Shown: positions 45,162 through 54,015, numbered from the stretch's first letter. The stretch is DNA of 64,000 nt from Stigmatella ashevillena (GCF_028368975.1 NZ_JAQNDM010000002.1:4086425-4150424); one strand, 5' to 3'. The notes: a model not told the origin generated them from the letters alone. Numbers and translations: made by a program.

Positions 45162-47924
45162 TCAGCCTACGGACGCACCGGCCTGGGTCGCGTGGCTCGA
45201 CCGGCGATTGTGCCAAGCCTTCTCCGCGCCAATGACGGGCAGGATGACCGCCGCGGCCAGCGCCGAGAGCCCCAGTTCCGTCCACCCCAAGGGGGCGGTG
45301 CCGAACAGCTTCTGCATGAACGGCAGGTAGATGAAGCCCAACTGGAGCAGCAGCAACACGCCGATGCCCAGGAACACCATGGGGTTGCTGAACAAGCCCA
45401 GCCGGAACAGCGAGCCATGCAGGCTCCGGCACATGAGCAGGTAGAAGATCTGAAACAGGATGACGGTCGTCACGGCCATCGTCTGCGCTTCGCGCATCGC
45501 CTCCTCAGAGCCGACCCGGTCCGTCTCCGTCCGGAACTCCCACGAGAAGAGACCGATCGCGCCCGCGGCCATCACCAGCGCGGCGACGGCGGTGCGGCCC
45601 ACCACGAAGCGGCTGAGCACCGGCTCGGTGGGAGCACGGGGGGGCCGCTGCATCAAGTGAGGCTCCTTGGCCTCGAAGGCCAACGGCAGCGCCAGCGCCA
45701 CCGTGGCCACCAGGTTGATCCACAGGAACTGCACGGGGAGCATGGGCATCAGCGGCGCCAGCGCGCCCCCGGCCAGCTCCTGGATGGGAAAGAAGGCCAC
45801 GCTGAAGGCCAGGATGAGCGCCAGCCCCAAGTTGGTGGGCAACACGAAGGCCAGCGACTTGACGAGGTTGTCGTAGACGCGGCGACCCTCCTCCACCGCG
45901 GAGACAATGGTGGTGAAGTTGTCATTGGTGAGGACGATGTCCGCCGACTCCTTGGACACCGCCGTGCCGGTAATGCCCATGGCCACGCCGATGTTGGACT
46001 GCTTGAGCGCGGGGGCATCGTTGACGCCATCTCCCGTCATGGCCACCACGTGGTGTCTGGCCTGGAGTGCCCGCACCAGCCGCAGCTTGTGCTCCGGGGC
46101 CACGCGCGCGAAGACATGCGAGGAGACCGCCACCTCCTGCATCCGGGCATCGTCCAGCTCCGCGAGCTCCTGCCCCGTCACCACCTTCCCCTCTGCGAGC
46201 CCCAGTTGATGGCCAATGCTCTCCGCCGTCTTCTGGTGGTCGCCGGTGATCATCTTCACGGCGATGCCCGCCTCGTGGCACGCGCGCACCGCCGCGATGA
46301 CCTCCTCGCGCGGGGGATCGATCATCCCTTGCAGGCCCAGCAGCGTGAAGCCACCCTCCACGTCCTCGGGCTTCAGCCCGGTGTGAGCGGCGGACACGGA
46401 CTTGCTCGCCACGGCGAGCACCCGCATGCCCTTTTCGGCCATGCGATCCATCTCCGAGAGCACCGCCTCCGGTGCGGCCCCCTCTGACTGGCAGCGCTTC
46501 AGGACGACCTCCAGGGCGCCTTTGAGGAAGATCGACCGTTTGCCCTCCCCGTCCTCGTTCAGGGTGGCCATGAACTGGTTCTCGGACTCGAAGGGAACGG
46601 CGTCCACCCGGGCGAAGCGCCCACGGGTCTCCTCCACGCGCATGCCCGCCTTCTCCGCCACCACCAGAAGCGCCCCCTCGGTGGGATCTCCCGTGATGGC
46701 GCCCTTACCCTCCTGGGAGTGGAGCGACGCATCGTTGCAGAGCACCCCGGCCCGGAGCAGCTCCGTGGCCGTCCGAGGCACCTCGCCCACGGACCGGCCC
46801 TCGCACTGAAGCTCGCCCTGAACCGCATAGCCCACACCCGAGACAGTCCACGCCCCCTCGGGGGTCCACAGGGCCTGCACCGTCATCTCGTTGCGGGTGA
46901 GCGTCCCCGTCTTGTCCGAGCAGATAACGGTCGTGCTCCCCAGCGTCTCCACCGCGGGCAGCTTGCGGATGACCGCCTGACGCGCCGCCATCCGCTGCAC
47001 CCCAATGGCCAGCGCGATGGTGACGATGGCGGGCAAGCCCTCGGGGATGGCGGCCACCGCCAGGGTGATGGCCACCAGCAACGCCTCGCTGATCTCATAA
47101 CCCCGCAGGAGCCCCACCCCGAGCAACACCACGGACATGGCCAGAATGGCCACCGTGAGGTAGCGCCCGATGGTGGCCAGCGCCTTGGTCATCGGGGTCT
47201 GCATGTCCGTCGCCTCGCCCAGCATCCGCGAGATGCGCCCCAGCTCCGTGGTGTCCCCGGTGGCGACCACCACGGCCCGGCCCGTCCCAGAGGTGACGAG
47301 CGTTCCCCCGAAGGTCAGGTTGGTGCGATCTCCCAGCGAGGCGTTCTCCGCCACGGGGGGCAACTGCTTGCGGACGGGCACCGACTCGCCGGTGAGCGCG
47401 GCCTCCTCCACCTGGAGGTTGCGCGCGGCGATGAGCCGCATGTCCGCAGGGACCTTGTCTCCCGAGGCCAGCTCCACCACATCCCCGGGCACGAGTTGCT
47501 CTGCGGCCAGCGACACCTTGGCCCCGCCGCGCAACGCCGTGACGGTCTCCGGCACCATCCGGGCCAGGGCCTCGATGGCCTGGCCCGCACGAAATTCCTG
47601 GATGAACCCAATCAGGGTGTTGAGCACCACCACCGCGAGGACCACCATCCCATCCGTCACCTTGCCCAGCGCGACGGCGAGCACCGCGGAGCCCAGGAGC
47701 ACCCAGATGAGCGGGTTGTTGATCTGCCGGAACAACACCCGCCAGGGGCCATTCTGGCTCTCCCGCTTCAGGATGTTCGGGCCGTGCTGCTCCAGCCGCT
47801 GCTGGGCCTCTGTGTCGGACAGTCCCTCCACGGAACTGTGGACCCGCTCCAGCACGGCTTCCGGCGCCAGGGCGTGCCACGCGGCGACCGCCGAGTCATG
47901 AGGAGAGGGCTTCGCAAGTGTCAT
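45162..47924 (-). CDS. P2-type cation-transporting ATPase
   Basis: A 920-residue P-type ATPase starting at MTLAKPSPHD, with an N-terminal cation-ATPase domain, actuator motif TGES (178-181), ion-site helix IPEGLPAIVTIALAIG (PEGLP at 294-298), phosphorylation site CSDKTGTLTR (Asp337), KGALEVVLKRC nucleotide region, MTGDGVNDAPAL hinge and a C-terminal transmembrane bundle. PEGLP and overall layout fit the SERCA/PMR1-like group (Ca2+/Mn2+, or Na+/K+). It is transcribed alone; flanking genes do not reveal the ion. Confidence 0.92.
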   Translation of the reverse strand: MTLAKPSPHDSAVAAWHALAPEAVLERVHSSVEGLSDTEAQQRLEQHGPNILKRESQNGPWRVLFRQINNPLIWVLLGSAVLAVALGKVTDGMVVLAVVVLNTLIGFIQEFRAGQAIEALARMVPETVTALRGGAKVSLAAEQLVPGDVVELASGDKVPADMRLIAARNLQVEEAALTGESVPVRKQLPPVAENASLGDRTNLTFGGTLVTSGTGRAVVVATGDTTELGRISRMLGEATDMQTPMTKALATIGRYLTVAILAMSVVLLGVGLLRGYEISEALLVAITLAVAAIPEGLPAIVTIALAIGVQRMAARQAVIRKLPAVETLGSTTVICSDKTGTLTRNEMTVQALWTPEGAWTVSGVGYAVQGELQCEGRSVGEVPRTATELLRAGVLCNDASLHSQEGKGAITGDPTEGALLVVAEKAGMRVEETRGRFARVDAVPFESENQFMATLNEDGEGKRSIFLKGALEVVLKRCQSEGAAPEAVLSEMDRMAEKGMRVLAVASKSVSAAHTGLKPEDVEGGFTLLGLQGMIDPPREEVIAAVRACHEAGIAVKMITGDHQKTAESIGHQLGLAEGKVVTGQELAELDDARMQEVAVSSHVFARVAPEHKLRLVRALQARHHVVAMTGDGVNDAPALKQSNIGVAMGITGTAVSKESADIVLTNDNFTTIVSAVEEGRRVYDNLVKSLAFVLPTNLGLALILAFSVAFFPIQELAGGALAPLMPMLPVQFLWINLVATVALALPLAFEAKEPHLMQRPPRAPTEPVLSRFVVGRTAVAALVMAAGAIGLFSWEFRTETDRVGSEEAMREAQTMAVTTVILFQIFYLLMCRSLHGSLFRLGLFSNPMVFLGIGVLLLLQLGFIYLPFMQKLFGTAPLGWTELGLSALAAAVILPVIGAEKAWHNRRSSHATQAGASVG

Positions 47925-48031
47925 GTCAGGCTCCCTCGCTGAAGGGTGGTGATGCGCCCCCCACAACGCTGCCTCCCCTGCTCGCGGCACAAGGGAGGAA
48001 GCAACGGCCTACCCTCTCATGAAAGGCACGG

Positions 48032-49585
48032 CTAGGGGGAATCCGAGGTGGAGGGACGCTGGGACGGGGCCATGGGGATGTAGCAAGCGCCCTTCCACTC
48101 ATAAGCGTAGTCCTCGCAATCCTCCGGCTGGGCGGCGATCTTCACCCAGCAGCCCTTGCGAATCTCCACCTCTCCCTTCCCACAAGGCGGGCGGCGCTGC
48201 CCCTGAAGGGGTCCCTGCGGCATATCGAGGCTGATCGCCGACCCCTGGGGCACGGGCGCTCCCAGTGGGACCGTCACCGTCAACGCGGCATCTCCCATGC
48301 CCACGGTGCCTCCATCCTCCAACCCCCCGTCCCGCGAGGGGCCCTGCCCCAGGGGGGCTCCCGGCCCGACCCACGGCCGGACTTCCGATCGAATCCAGAG
48401 CAGCAGCGTCACCCCCAGCACCGCCACCGACAGACAGTGCAGGAACTCCCGAGGCAGCGCCCGGGCCCCCACCCGCTCCGTCGGAGCCTGCGCACGTGCG
48501 AGCGCCTGGGCCTCCTGTCGCAAGAACGCCGCCCGCTCCGAGGAATCGCGCTGCGCGGTGGCCTTCAGCGCCGCCCCATCCCGGTACCGCGGCCGATGTC
48601 CCAGGTACACCGCCGCCGCGGCGTCCTCTGTCGGCCACGCCTCCTGGGCCAGCCGCTCTTCCTCGAAGAGCGGCACGTCCGCCTCAGGCCCCGCGCGGTC
48701 TGCCTCCCGCTCCAATGCCGCGGCCAACTCCCCCGCCTCTCCGCGCAGTCCAGGCTTCACCGACACCATGCGCTGGATGAGCGCATCGAGCGCCGGCGCC
48801 ACCCGCGCATTGAGCGCCCTCGGCGCCCTCGGCCCAGAACCTCCCTCACTCCAACACCCGGACAGCGGATGCACGGGGTCGGTGGGAGGCGGGTACTCAT
48901 CGGTCACCAGACGGTAGGCGCTCACCCCCAGCGCAAACACATCGTCCGCGGGTTGGTAGGCATAGCGGGCCGAGGGGGGCCGGCTGGGACGTTGCGAGAA
49001 GGCCCACGCCTCGGGACTGCGGTAGCGCGGGGTGCCCGGCGGCAACAGGTTCCAGGTCAGCGGTACGGCCCCTCGGTGGTACCCCGCGCCGAAGTCCACC
49101 AGCAGGGTCCGCTGCTGGGCGGGATGGACCAGCACGTTGTCTCCCTTGACGTCCCGGTGCACGCCGTGGGCCGCCACCGTGGCCTCCAGCGCCCGCGCCA
49201 CCTGCGCCACCAGCCGCATCACCTGACGCGAGGTGGGGCTGCGCGCATGGGCCCATTCGTACAGGGGCACCCCGTCCATCCACTCCATCACCAGGTAAGG
49301 GAAGGCCACCGGCCGCGTGGGGTGCTTCCAGAGCCCATGGTCCAGCAGCCGGGGCACGCTGGGGTGGCGGATGCGCGACAGCAGGCCTACCTCGCGCGTG
49401 AAGCGCTCGTCCCAGGCATGCAACGCCAGCTTCAGGGCCACGGGAGCCGACAGGGGGTGCCCGGTCCTGAATGCCAGGTACACCGAGCCATAGCTGCCCC
49501 TGCCCTTCCATGCCCGCACCTGCCAACTCCCCACCTCCGTGCCAGGGGGCAGCGCGGCGGGATCCAACGGGGAAAGTGTCTCCAT
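48032..49585 (-). CDS. Ser/Thr kinase with TM helix and Cys-rich extracytoplasmic tail
   Basis: A 517-residue Hanks-type kinase: GRGSYGSVY P-loop, VALKLAL with Lys52, VHRDVKGDN with Asp145 and VDFGAG with Asp164, then PPGTPRYRSPEA. A long helical linker leads to one TM helix (about 384-402) and a periplasmic tail of about 115 residues that ends with six Cys (CGKGEVEIRKGC, EDCEDYAYEWKGACY). This topology (kinase inside, small Cys domain outside) is common among myxobacterial kinases and the tail recurs in that group; ligand unknown. It marks the last typical-GC gene before the island. Confidence 0.9.
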   Translation of the reverse strand: METLSPLDPAALPPGTEVGSWQVRAWKGRGSYGSVYLAFRTGHPLSAPVALKLALHAWDERFTREVGLLSRIRHPSVPRLLDHGLWKHPTRPVAFPYLVMEWMDGVPLYEWAHARSPTSRQVMRLVAQVARALEATVAAHGVHRDVKGDNVLVHPAQQRTLLVDFGAGYHRGAVPLTWNLLPPGTPRYRSPEAWAFSQRPSRPPSARYAYQPADDVFALGVSAYRLVTDEYPPPTDPVHPLSGCWSEGGSGPRAPRALNARVAPALDALIQRMVSVKPGLRGEAGELAAALEREADRAGPEADVPLFEEERLAQEAWPTEDAAAAVYLGHRPRYRDGAALKATAQRDSSERAAFLRQEAQALARAQAPTERVGARALPREFLHCLSVAVLGVTLLLWIRSEVRPWVGPGAPLGQGPSRDGGLEDGGTVGMGDAALTVTVPLGAPVPQGSAISLDMPQGPLQGQRRPPCGKGEVEIRKGCWVKIAAQPEDCEDYAYEWKGACYIPMAPSQRPSTSDSP

Positions 49586-49639
49586 GGGGAGGCCTCGTGG
49601 CGATGGACGGACCGCTTCCGTCCGGATCCACCCTACCTC

Positions 49640-50007
49640 ATGGGTAACTTCGAAATCATCCTCCCTGTTGAGTTCTCACCGGCGCCCCCAGCCCCCCCGC
49701 TTGCTTGCCCTTCGGCCAACCCAGCCATCCGGTCCGCCAAGACCAAGCTGCTCGGTAACCGGTCACCACCTCAGGCAGCGGCTGCTGCACCAATTCCGAG
49801 AGTGCCCGACAGAAAGGCGATGGAGGCCGTCCTGTTGATGCTGCGCACAGGGATTCAGTGGCAGACCCTCAAGGCCACGGGAATTTGCCATCCGTCCTCG
49901 GCGTACCGACGCTTTCGCGAGTGGGCCAAGGCAGGCGAGGACACCTTTTTAGCCATGATTCACCTGGCACTGGGCCTCATCACTTGGTTCCACTTCCTAC
50001 CGAATGA
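49640..50007 (+). pseudogene. Internally deleted IS5-type transposase remnant
   Basis: The frame contains RVPDRKAMEAVLLMLRTG, IQWQTLKATGICHPSSAYRRFREWAKAG, the recognisable N-terminal third of IS5-like transposases, and then passes straight (about 49937) into DTFLAMIHLALGLITW, which resembles the extreme C-terminus of the same family. The catalytic middle, including the DDE residues, is missing. Sequence before RVPDRK looks degenerate. A TGA at 50005 in a shifted frame may be the original stop. No terminal inverted repeats could be fixed. It forms the left edge of the mosaic island. Confidence 0.7.
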
Positions 50008-50022
50008 GCCTCTTAATGGGCT

Positions 50023-50048
50023 GAGCTGGCGCTGTCGGACGCGCACTC
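50023..50048 (+). repeat. 26-bp repeat, single upstream copy
   Basis: This 26-bp sequence (starting GAGCTGGCGCTGTCGGACGC) matches 24 of 26 bases at 51912-51937, the first short unit of the array behind the immunity gene. The two copies are direct repeats that enclose the lipoprotein-nuclease and immunity genes. Confidence 0.7.
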
Positions 50049-50149
50049 TCCTCCATCGGCTCTCGCTATCGGGGCATGCTGATACGCTCCAGCGGAGCAC
50101 CGGCGTAGCCTTGACCCGCAGCACCTCGCTGGATTGAACGGACGTGGCC

Positions 50150-51067
50150 ATGCGTATCCGAACTTGCAGCGCCCCCCTGCTCCTTCTCCTTCTCTCGGCC
50201 TGCGCCACGATGGATCCGAGCCCGGGAGAGTTTGAGGACCCGAGCCCGAGGCTCGCCAACCTCCAGCGGGCGGCGCTGTATCCCTGGGCGGATGACGGTC
50301 ATTGCGTGGTGCGCGAAGCCTCCAACGAATGGCCTATCCTTGCGGAGCGGTGCTTTTACGCTCTAGAGCGCGACAGGATGAGGTTTCGGGATGTGACAAA
50401 GAAATGCGCCGTCGCCTCAGCGCCTGCGGTTGCGGCTGCCGTGCCCTTCGCCTTAGCGCTCTGCGTCTTTGCGTCGCCGGCAGTCGTAACTGGAACAGTG
50501 GTTGTGATTGGCGCGGTGGTGGTGGCAGCCGCCATCCAAGAGGCGATTAACACTCATCAACGGAACGCATCCCGTGAGCGTGCGAAGCTCCAGACGCAAC
50601 CGACACCAGCCGAGGAGCCGCTAGCGAACCAAACACCTAAGCCAAAGGGGTCGCCCATTGGAGACATCTTCCCAGGACCAACTGACTCCCCTACGGACCG
50701 CTTGAAGTGCGAGCCTATCCCGGTACCCCGCGCGTCCAAGGATGATCCGCATAACGAGTGTGCCGACAAGTTTCCGCCCAACCGTTATCCCGGCATGGAC
50801 GTGAGCGTGGGTGGTGTGCGCTTTGATGCGCTGCAAGTCGGCGTGCGTGTACTGTGGGAGATCAAGACTCATCAATTTGATAAGTACAATGCCTTCGTCC
50901 AGAAGATGGAAATCGACAAGGAAATCAAGCAGATTCAAAAGGAGCGAGCCATCGCAGCGGCCTGTGGGTATGAGTTCGTCGTTGGGGTGAGCACCCAAGC
51001 GCACAAAGAAGCACTGCTGCGGCGGGATGATTCCCTCAATGTTGTCGTCACGGGATGCACGCGATGA
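50150..51067 (+). CDS. Lipoprotein with PD-(D/E)XK-like C-terminus (DUF6310-like, candidate SitA-type toxin)
   Basis: A 305-residue lipoprotein; the ATG giving MRIRTCSAP is preferred over a GTG two codons earlier. The signal peptide ends in LSAC (Cys18). After a Cys-bearing segment comes a long hydrophobic, possibly membrane-inserting region (about 88-133), then a Pro/Lys-rich hinge (145-195), and a C-terminal domain with CADKFPPNRYPG, FDALQ (Asp226), VLWEIKT (Glu237, Lys239) and ACGYEFVVGV. The D-ExK order fits a restriction-endonuclease-like fold. It resembles a family I recall as DUF6310, seen only in myxobacteria. It overlaps the next gene by ATGA. I infer a nuclease toxin passed between cells; activity is unproven. 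Confidence 0.7.
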   Translation: MRIRTCSAPLLLLLLSACATMDPSPGEFEDPSPRLANLQRAALYPWADDGHCVVREASNEWPILAERCFYALERDRMRFRDVTKKCAVASAPAVAAAVPFALALCVFASPAVVTGTVVVIGAVVVAAAIQEAINTHQRNASRERAKLQTQPTPAEEPLANQTPKPKGSPIGDIFPGPTDSPTDRLKCEPIPVPRASKDDPHNECADKFPPNRYPGMDVSVGGVRFDALQVGVRVLWEIKTHQFDKYNAFVQKMEIDKEIKQIQKERAIAAACGYEFVVGVSTQAHKEALLRRDDSLNVVVTGCTR

Positions 51068-51822
51068 CTAAGCAAAGAAACCTCGACCTTATCGTCTACG
51101 CGCCTGCGCTCGTGGGCAGAGACGGTCGCACGGTCGACGTCATCCATGGGATGGAGAAGGCGCTGCCCGGCTTGCGTCTGGCATGGCGGCTCTCCGCAGG
51201 AGGGCGCCCCATCCCTTTGCCACAGCGCGATGCATGGCTCTTGGACAACATTGAAGACGGGGGATTCCCCATTGTATGCAACGGGGACAAGAGTTACCCA
51301 GTGACGGTTTCTGGAATGGAGAAGTCGGGACTCTTCACCGCAGGCGGTCAGCCCCAGTTTGAAGTCCACGCAGAAGTGCCACTGGACGAGCCAGTGATCG
51401 CGGCAGCGGCGGCTGTGCTTGAAGCCGTGGCGGAAGGCGCACGCGCGTTCTGGGGACGTGCGACGCCGGACGCCGCTGCGGTGGATATTGCGTATCAAAC
51501 AGCACCCACGCTGCAAGGACCGCCGTCTCCACGCCGGGGGCTGCCTGCCCTAAGACTCCCCCAGCACATCCGCTCGCCCGAGATTCCTCGTTACCTCGGG
51601 TGGCTGAACTACTGGTCTGCCGCTTCCGCACGAGTCATCGGCTTCCCGGATCCTGCTCGCGACGCCGACCTGCTCTCGCGGACGAGACGCACGGCAACGG
51701 GTGGGTGGGTCGTGCAGCTCACGGATTCGCCGCTCGATCTCGACAACCCCGCGCACCTGGACGCGCTGAAGCGGGCCTATGAGCGCTTCCCGGAGATCGG
51801 CGGGCGCGTCACTCCGGGCTGA
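51064..51822 (+). CDS. DUF5953-like protein, candidate immunity partner
   Basis: A 252-residue soluble protein starting at MTKQRNLDLIVYAPALVG in an ATGA junction with the lipoprotein gene, implying coupled translation. It has no signal peptide. Recognisable segments are DVIHGMEKALPGLRLAW, GFPIVCNGDKSYPVTVSGMEK, VAEGARAFWGRATPD and RSPEIPRYLGWLNYWSAASARVIGFPD (cores), which match a myxobacterial family I recall as DUF5953, similar in style to the Imm52 immunity group. A cytosolic product directly downstream of a lipoprotein with a nuclease-like domain is the expected layout for an immunity gene. Function is inferred from this pairing. Confidence 0.65.
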   Translation: MTKQRNLDLIVYAPALVGRDGRTVDVIHGMEKALPGLRLAWRLSAGGRPIPLPQRDAWLLDNIEDGGFPIVCNGDKSYPVTVSGMEKSGLFTAGGQPQFEVHAEVPLDEPVIAAAAAVLEAVAEGARAFWGRATPDAAAVDIAYQTAPTLQGPPSPRRGLPALRLPQHIRSPEIPRYLGWLNYWSAASARVIGFPDPARDADLLSRTRRTATGGWVVQLTDSPLDLDNPAHLDALKRAYERFPEIGGRVTPG

Positions 51823-51839
51823 AGGCGGCTGCTGCGCGT

Positions 51840-52440
51840 CTCCTGGCGCGCTCCACAGGCCCGCGCTGGGAGCCCTCGACGATGGCTGCCCCCGGCACGC
51901 GCCACCGGACCGAGCTGGCGCAGTCTGACGCGCACTCCACCGGCCCGAGCTGGGGAGCGCTCGACGATGGCTGCCACCCTGGCGCGCTTCGCCCGGGCCG
52001 AACTGGCACTGTCTGCCGCGCGCTCCACCCGGGCGGAGCTGGAGCTGTCCGACGCGCGCGGCTCCACCGGGCCGATGCGGGCGCGGCGATGATGGCTGCC
52101 ACCCTGGCACGCGCCACCGGGCCGAGCTGCGCGGCGACCCTGGCTGCCGTCCGGGCGCGTACCACCGGCCCGAGCTGGCCCTGTCAGACGCGCGCCCCCA
52201 CCGGGCCGAGCTGGCGCGGCGCGGCATTGGGGCCTTTCCTGGGCCCCCCGGCCGGACTGGCGCTATTCGCGTCGAGTTGGCGCGCGGCACTGGCGCCTTT
52301 CCCAGCGGCATCGGCTGGACCGGCGCTATTTGCTTCGAGCTGGCGCGCGTCAGACATTCGCTCCCTCGGGCTGGACCGGCAATATTCGCTCCGAGCTGGC
52401 GCGGCGTTGGCGCCTTTCCCGGGCGTCCCTGTGAGCTGGA
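51840..52440. repeat. Degenerate tandem-repeat array behind the immunity gene
   Basis: About 600 bases of imperfect GC-rich repeats with no credible gene. A short unit (about 36 bp, core GAGCTGGCGCTGTC-GACGCGCG, flanked by CCACCGGGCC) recurs near 51912, 52000, 52036 and 52172. A longer unit carrying GATGGCTGCC recurs at 51881, 51966 and 52091. The last 180 bases hold a third form with GGCGCTATT or GGCAATATT followed by GAGCTGGCGCG at 52262, 52325 and 52381. Encoded peptides change frame between copies, so it is not a coding repeat. The copies vary too much for a CRISPR. Confidence 0.75.
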
Positions 52441-52504
52441 GGCTACTACGCGCCCGCCCTATATTCACATCTGCACGCAGGCCAATGCGGTGGAAGGATT
52501 TCAA

Positions 52505-53902
52505 ATGAAGGCGCTTCTTTTGGGGCAACGTGGAGACGTCTACGGCAATCTCATGTGGTACATAGAGTTTCCGCACGACCTTAAATCCGCCCTTTCCCAA
52601 GGTTTAGCTGCGTTAAAGGCAAAAGGATATTGGGCGAGTGCATTTCCGGAGGGCGATGGAATCACGTTTCGAAAGGACCCGGAGGATGCGGTCCAGGCGC
52701 TTACCGATTTCCGGGCCTGCCTGCCCTTCCTGGAAATCGAAGCCGCGAAAGAAGGAACGGCCCTTACGGCCCAGCGAGCCGCAATTGAGGGGGCCGAACT
52801 CATTGACTGCATCTGCCTTACGCCGATCGAGGGATTACGCCTGTTGGGACCGGTCGCGGATGGCAATACCCGCATCCATCCACCCGTCGATGGTGAGGAG
52901 GTCCCACTGTCTGGACATCCGTGGGGAGCTATCCTGTGTGACGAGGTGGGGGCGGATATCACACCGGGCTGGCATCCATATCTAAAGAAAACAGGCGGCA
53001 CCACCAAACTGTTGGGTTATCCCCTTATCGAGCGTAAGCTCAAAATACCGGCCTCACTACTCCTTGAAGCAGCGCAGTCAGGGCGGGGGCAGGAGAAGCT
53101 AATTGCCTTCGTAATCGAGGATGCCGACAGCGCGGTCGATCCTATACGTCTCGCCTTTTGCAATTGGCATCGGCTCGAATACCTTCCGAACAAGGCGGGC
53201 TGGGTTGGTGAGTTCGCTGAAGTCTACATTGAGCCTCAAACGCGCCGTTACAAGCCAAACAACTATGGCGGCAAACCTTCGGCACTGCGTGTCAGCAACA
53301 ACTGGTTAGGCCTCGAAGTGGGGGAAGAGGCGAGTATCGAGTCGGCGCCATACTCCGACGTTATCGACGGCGCGCGCACCGACAAAATGGCTCTGGCGAT
53401 GAAGTCGGCGATCCGATCAGCAGGCCGAGCCTTTTACCTCGTCGACCCCGAAGCCGCATTCCTGCACATGGTTTATGCGATCGACGGCCTCTGTAATCCC
53501 GGCGATCTCAAAGGACCCCGACAAAGGTTCTGGATATGCGCGAGCACGGTCGCGGCAGATGAGGGTGATTTCAAGGCGCTGTATGCGAGGTATAATCGCA
53601 GCTACGAGGTCAGAAACGCCCTCGTCCATGCTGGTAAGACTTTCGCGGCCTTAGGCGAAGACCCCGTTATGCACCTTCAGGCCATGATGGATGTCCTTGT
53701 CCGCATTCTGAAACAATGCGTGCTTCTCGGCAAAGCCACACGTGAGGAATTTGTCGACCATGTGATCAAGCAGTTGCAACGTCCCGAGATTGATCAAGCT
53801 CAAAGAGACATCCTCCAAGCCAAAAACATCACGAATATCAAAACCCTACTCCAGACGGACAAGATATTCGCCGATATCAAGGCGAACCGGAGCACCGAGT
53901 GA
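52505..53902 (+). CDS. Uncharacterised 465-residue protein with HEPN-like RxxxxH motif
   Basis: The start MKALLLGQRGD follows the repeat array; an earlier in-frame ATG lies inside the repeats and is rejected. GC content and codon use are clearly lower than in the neighbours, a sign of transfer. The N-terminal two thirds are unassigned. The C-terminal part is helical and contains ARYNRSYEVRNALVHAGKTF (core RNALVHAG, Arg370 to His375), the Rx4H signature of HEPN or Apea-like HEPN ribonuclease domains, preceded by an extended helix with VYAIDGLC. HEPN proteins often act in toxin-antitoxin and phage defence. It ends before a bidirectional terminator. Confidence 0.65.
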   Translation: MKALLLGQRGDVYGNLMWYIEFPHDLKSALSQGLAALKAKGYWASAFPEGDGITFRKDPEDAVQALTDFRACLPFLEIEAAKEGTALTAQRAAIEGAELIDCICLTPIEGLRLLGPVADGNTRIHPPVDGEEVPLSGHPWGAILCDEVGADITPGWHPYLKKTGGTTKLLGYPLIERKLKIPASLLLEAAQSGRGQEKLIAFVIEDADSAVDPIRLAFCNWHRLEYLPNKAGWVGEFAEVYIEPQTRRYKPNNYGGKPSALRVSNNWLGLEVGEEASIESAPYSDVIDGARTDKMALAMKSAIRSAGRAFYLVDPEAAFLHMVYAIDGLCNPGDLKGPRQRFWICASTVAADEGDFKALYARYNRSYEVRNALVHAGKTFAALGEDPVMHLQAMMDVLVRILKQCVLLGKATREEFVDHVIKQLQRPEIDQAQRDILQAKNITNIKTLLQTDKIFADIKANRSTE

Positions 53903-53977
53903 CATGAACCTGTGCGCAGATGCCGGTGCGTCCGCTGAAGCGACGTTCCAATGCATTTGCCCAGGTTGCTTCAGCTA

Positions 53978-54007
53978 GGAGGGATGAACTTTAGGGCTCA
54001 TCCCTCC
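53978..54007. terminator. Bidirectional hairpin terminator
   Basis: A perfect 10-bp inverted repeat GGAGGGATGA (53978-53987) / TCATCCCTCC (53998-54007) with a 10-base loop lies between the convergent HEPN-like gene and the truncated lipoprotein gene. There is no strong T-run. Confidence 0.6.
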
Positions 54008-54015
54008 CGACGCAG

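Noticed and set aside
51840-52440. CRISPR array.
   Set aside because: Units are imperfect, of unequal length, contiguous and without unique spacers; no cas gene is present.
52277-52504. N-terminal extension of the HEPN-like protein from an upstream in-frame ATG.
   Set aside because: The added residues are encoded by the degenerate repeats and the composition changes exactly at the later ATG (52505).
51882-52508. A plus-strand frame with repeated TGPSW-like peptides through the repeat array.
   Set aside because: The repeat units shift frame between copies, both strands are open because of GC bias, and there is no ribosome binding site.
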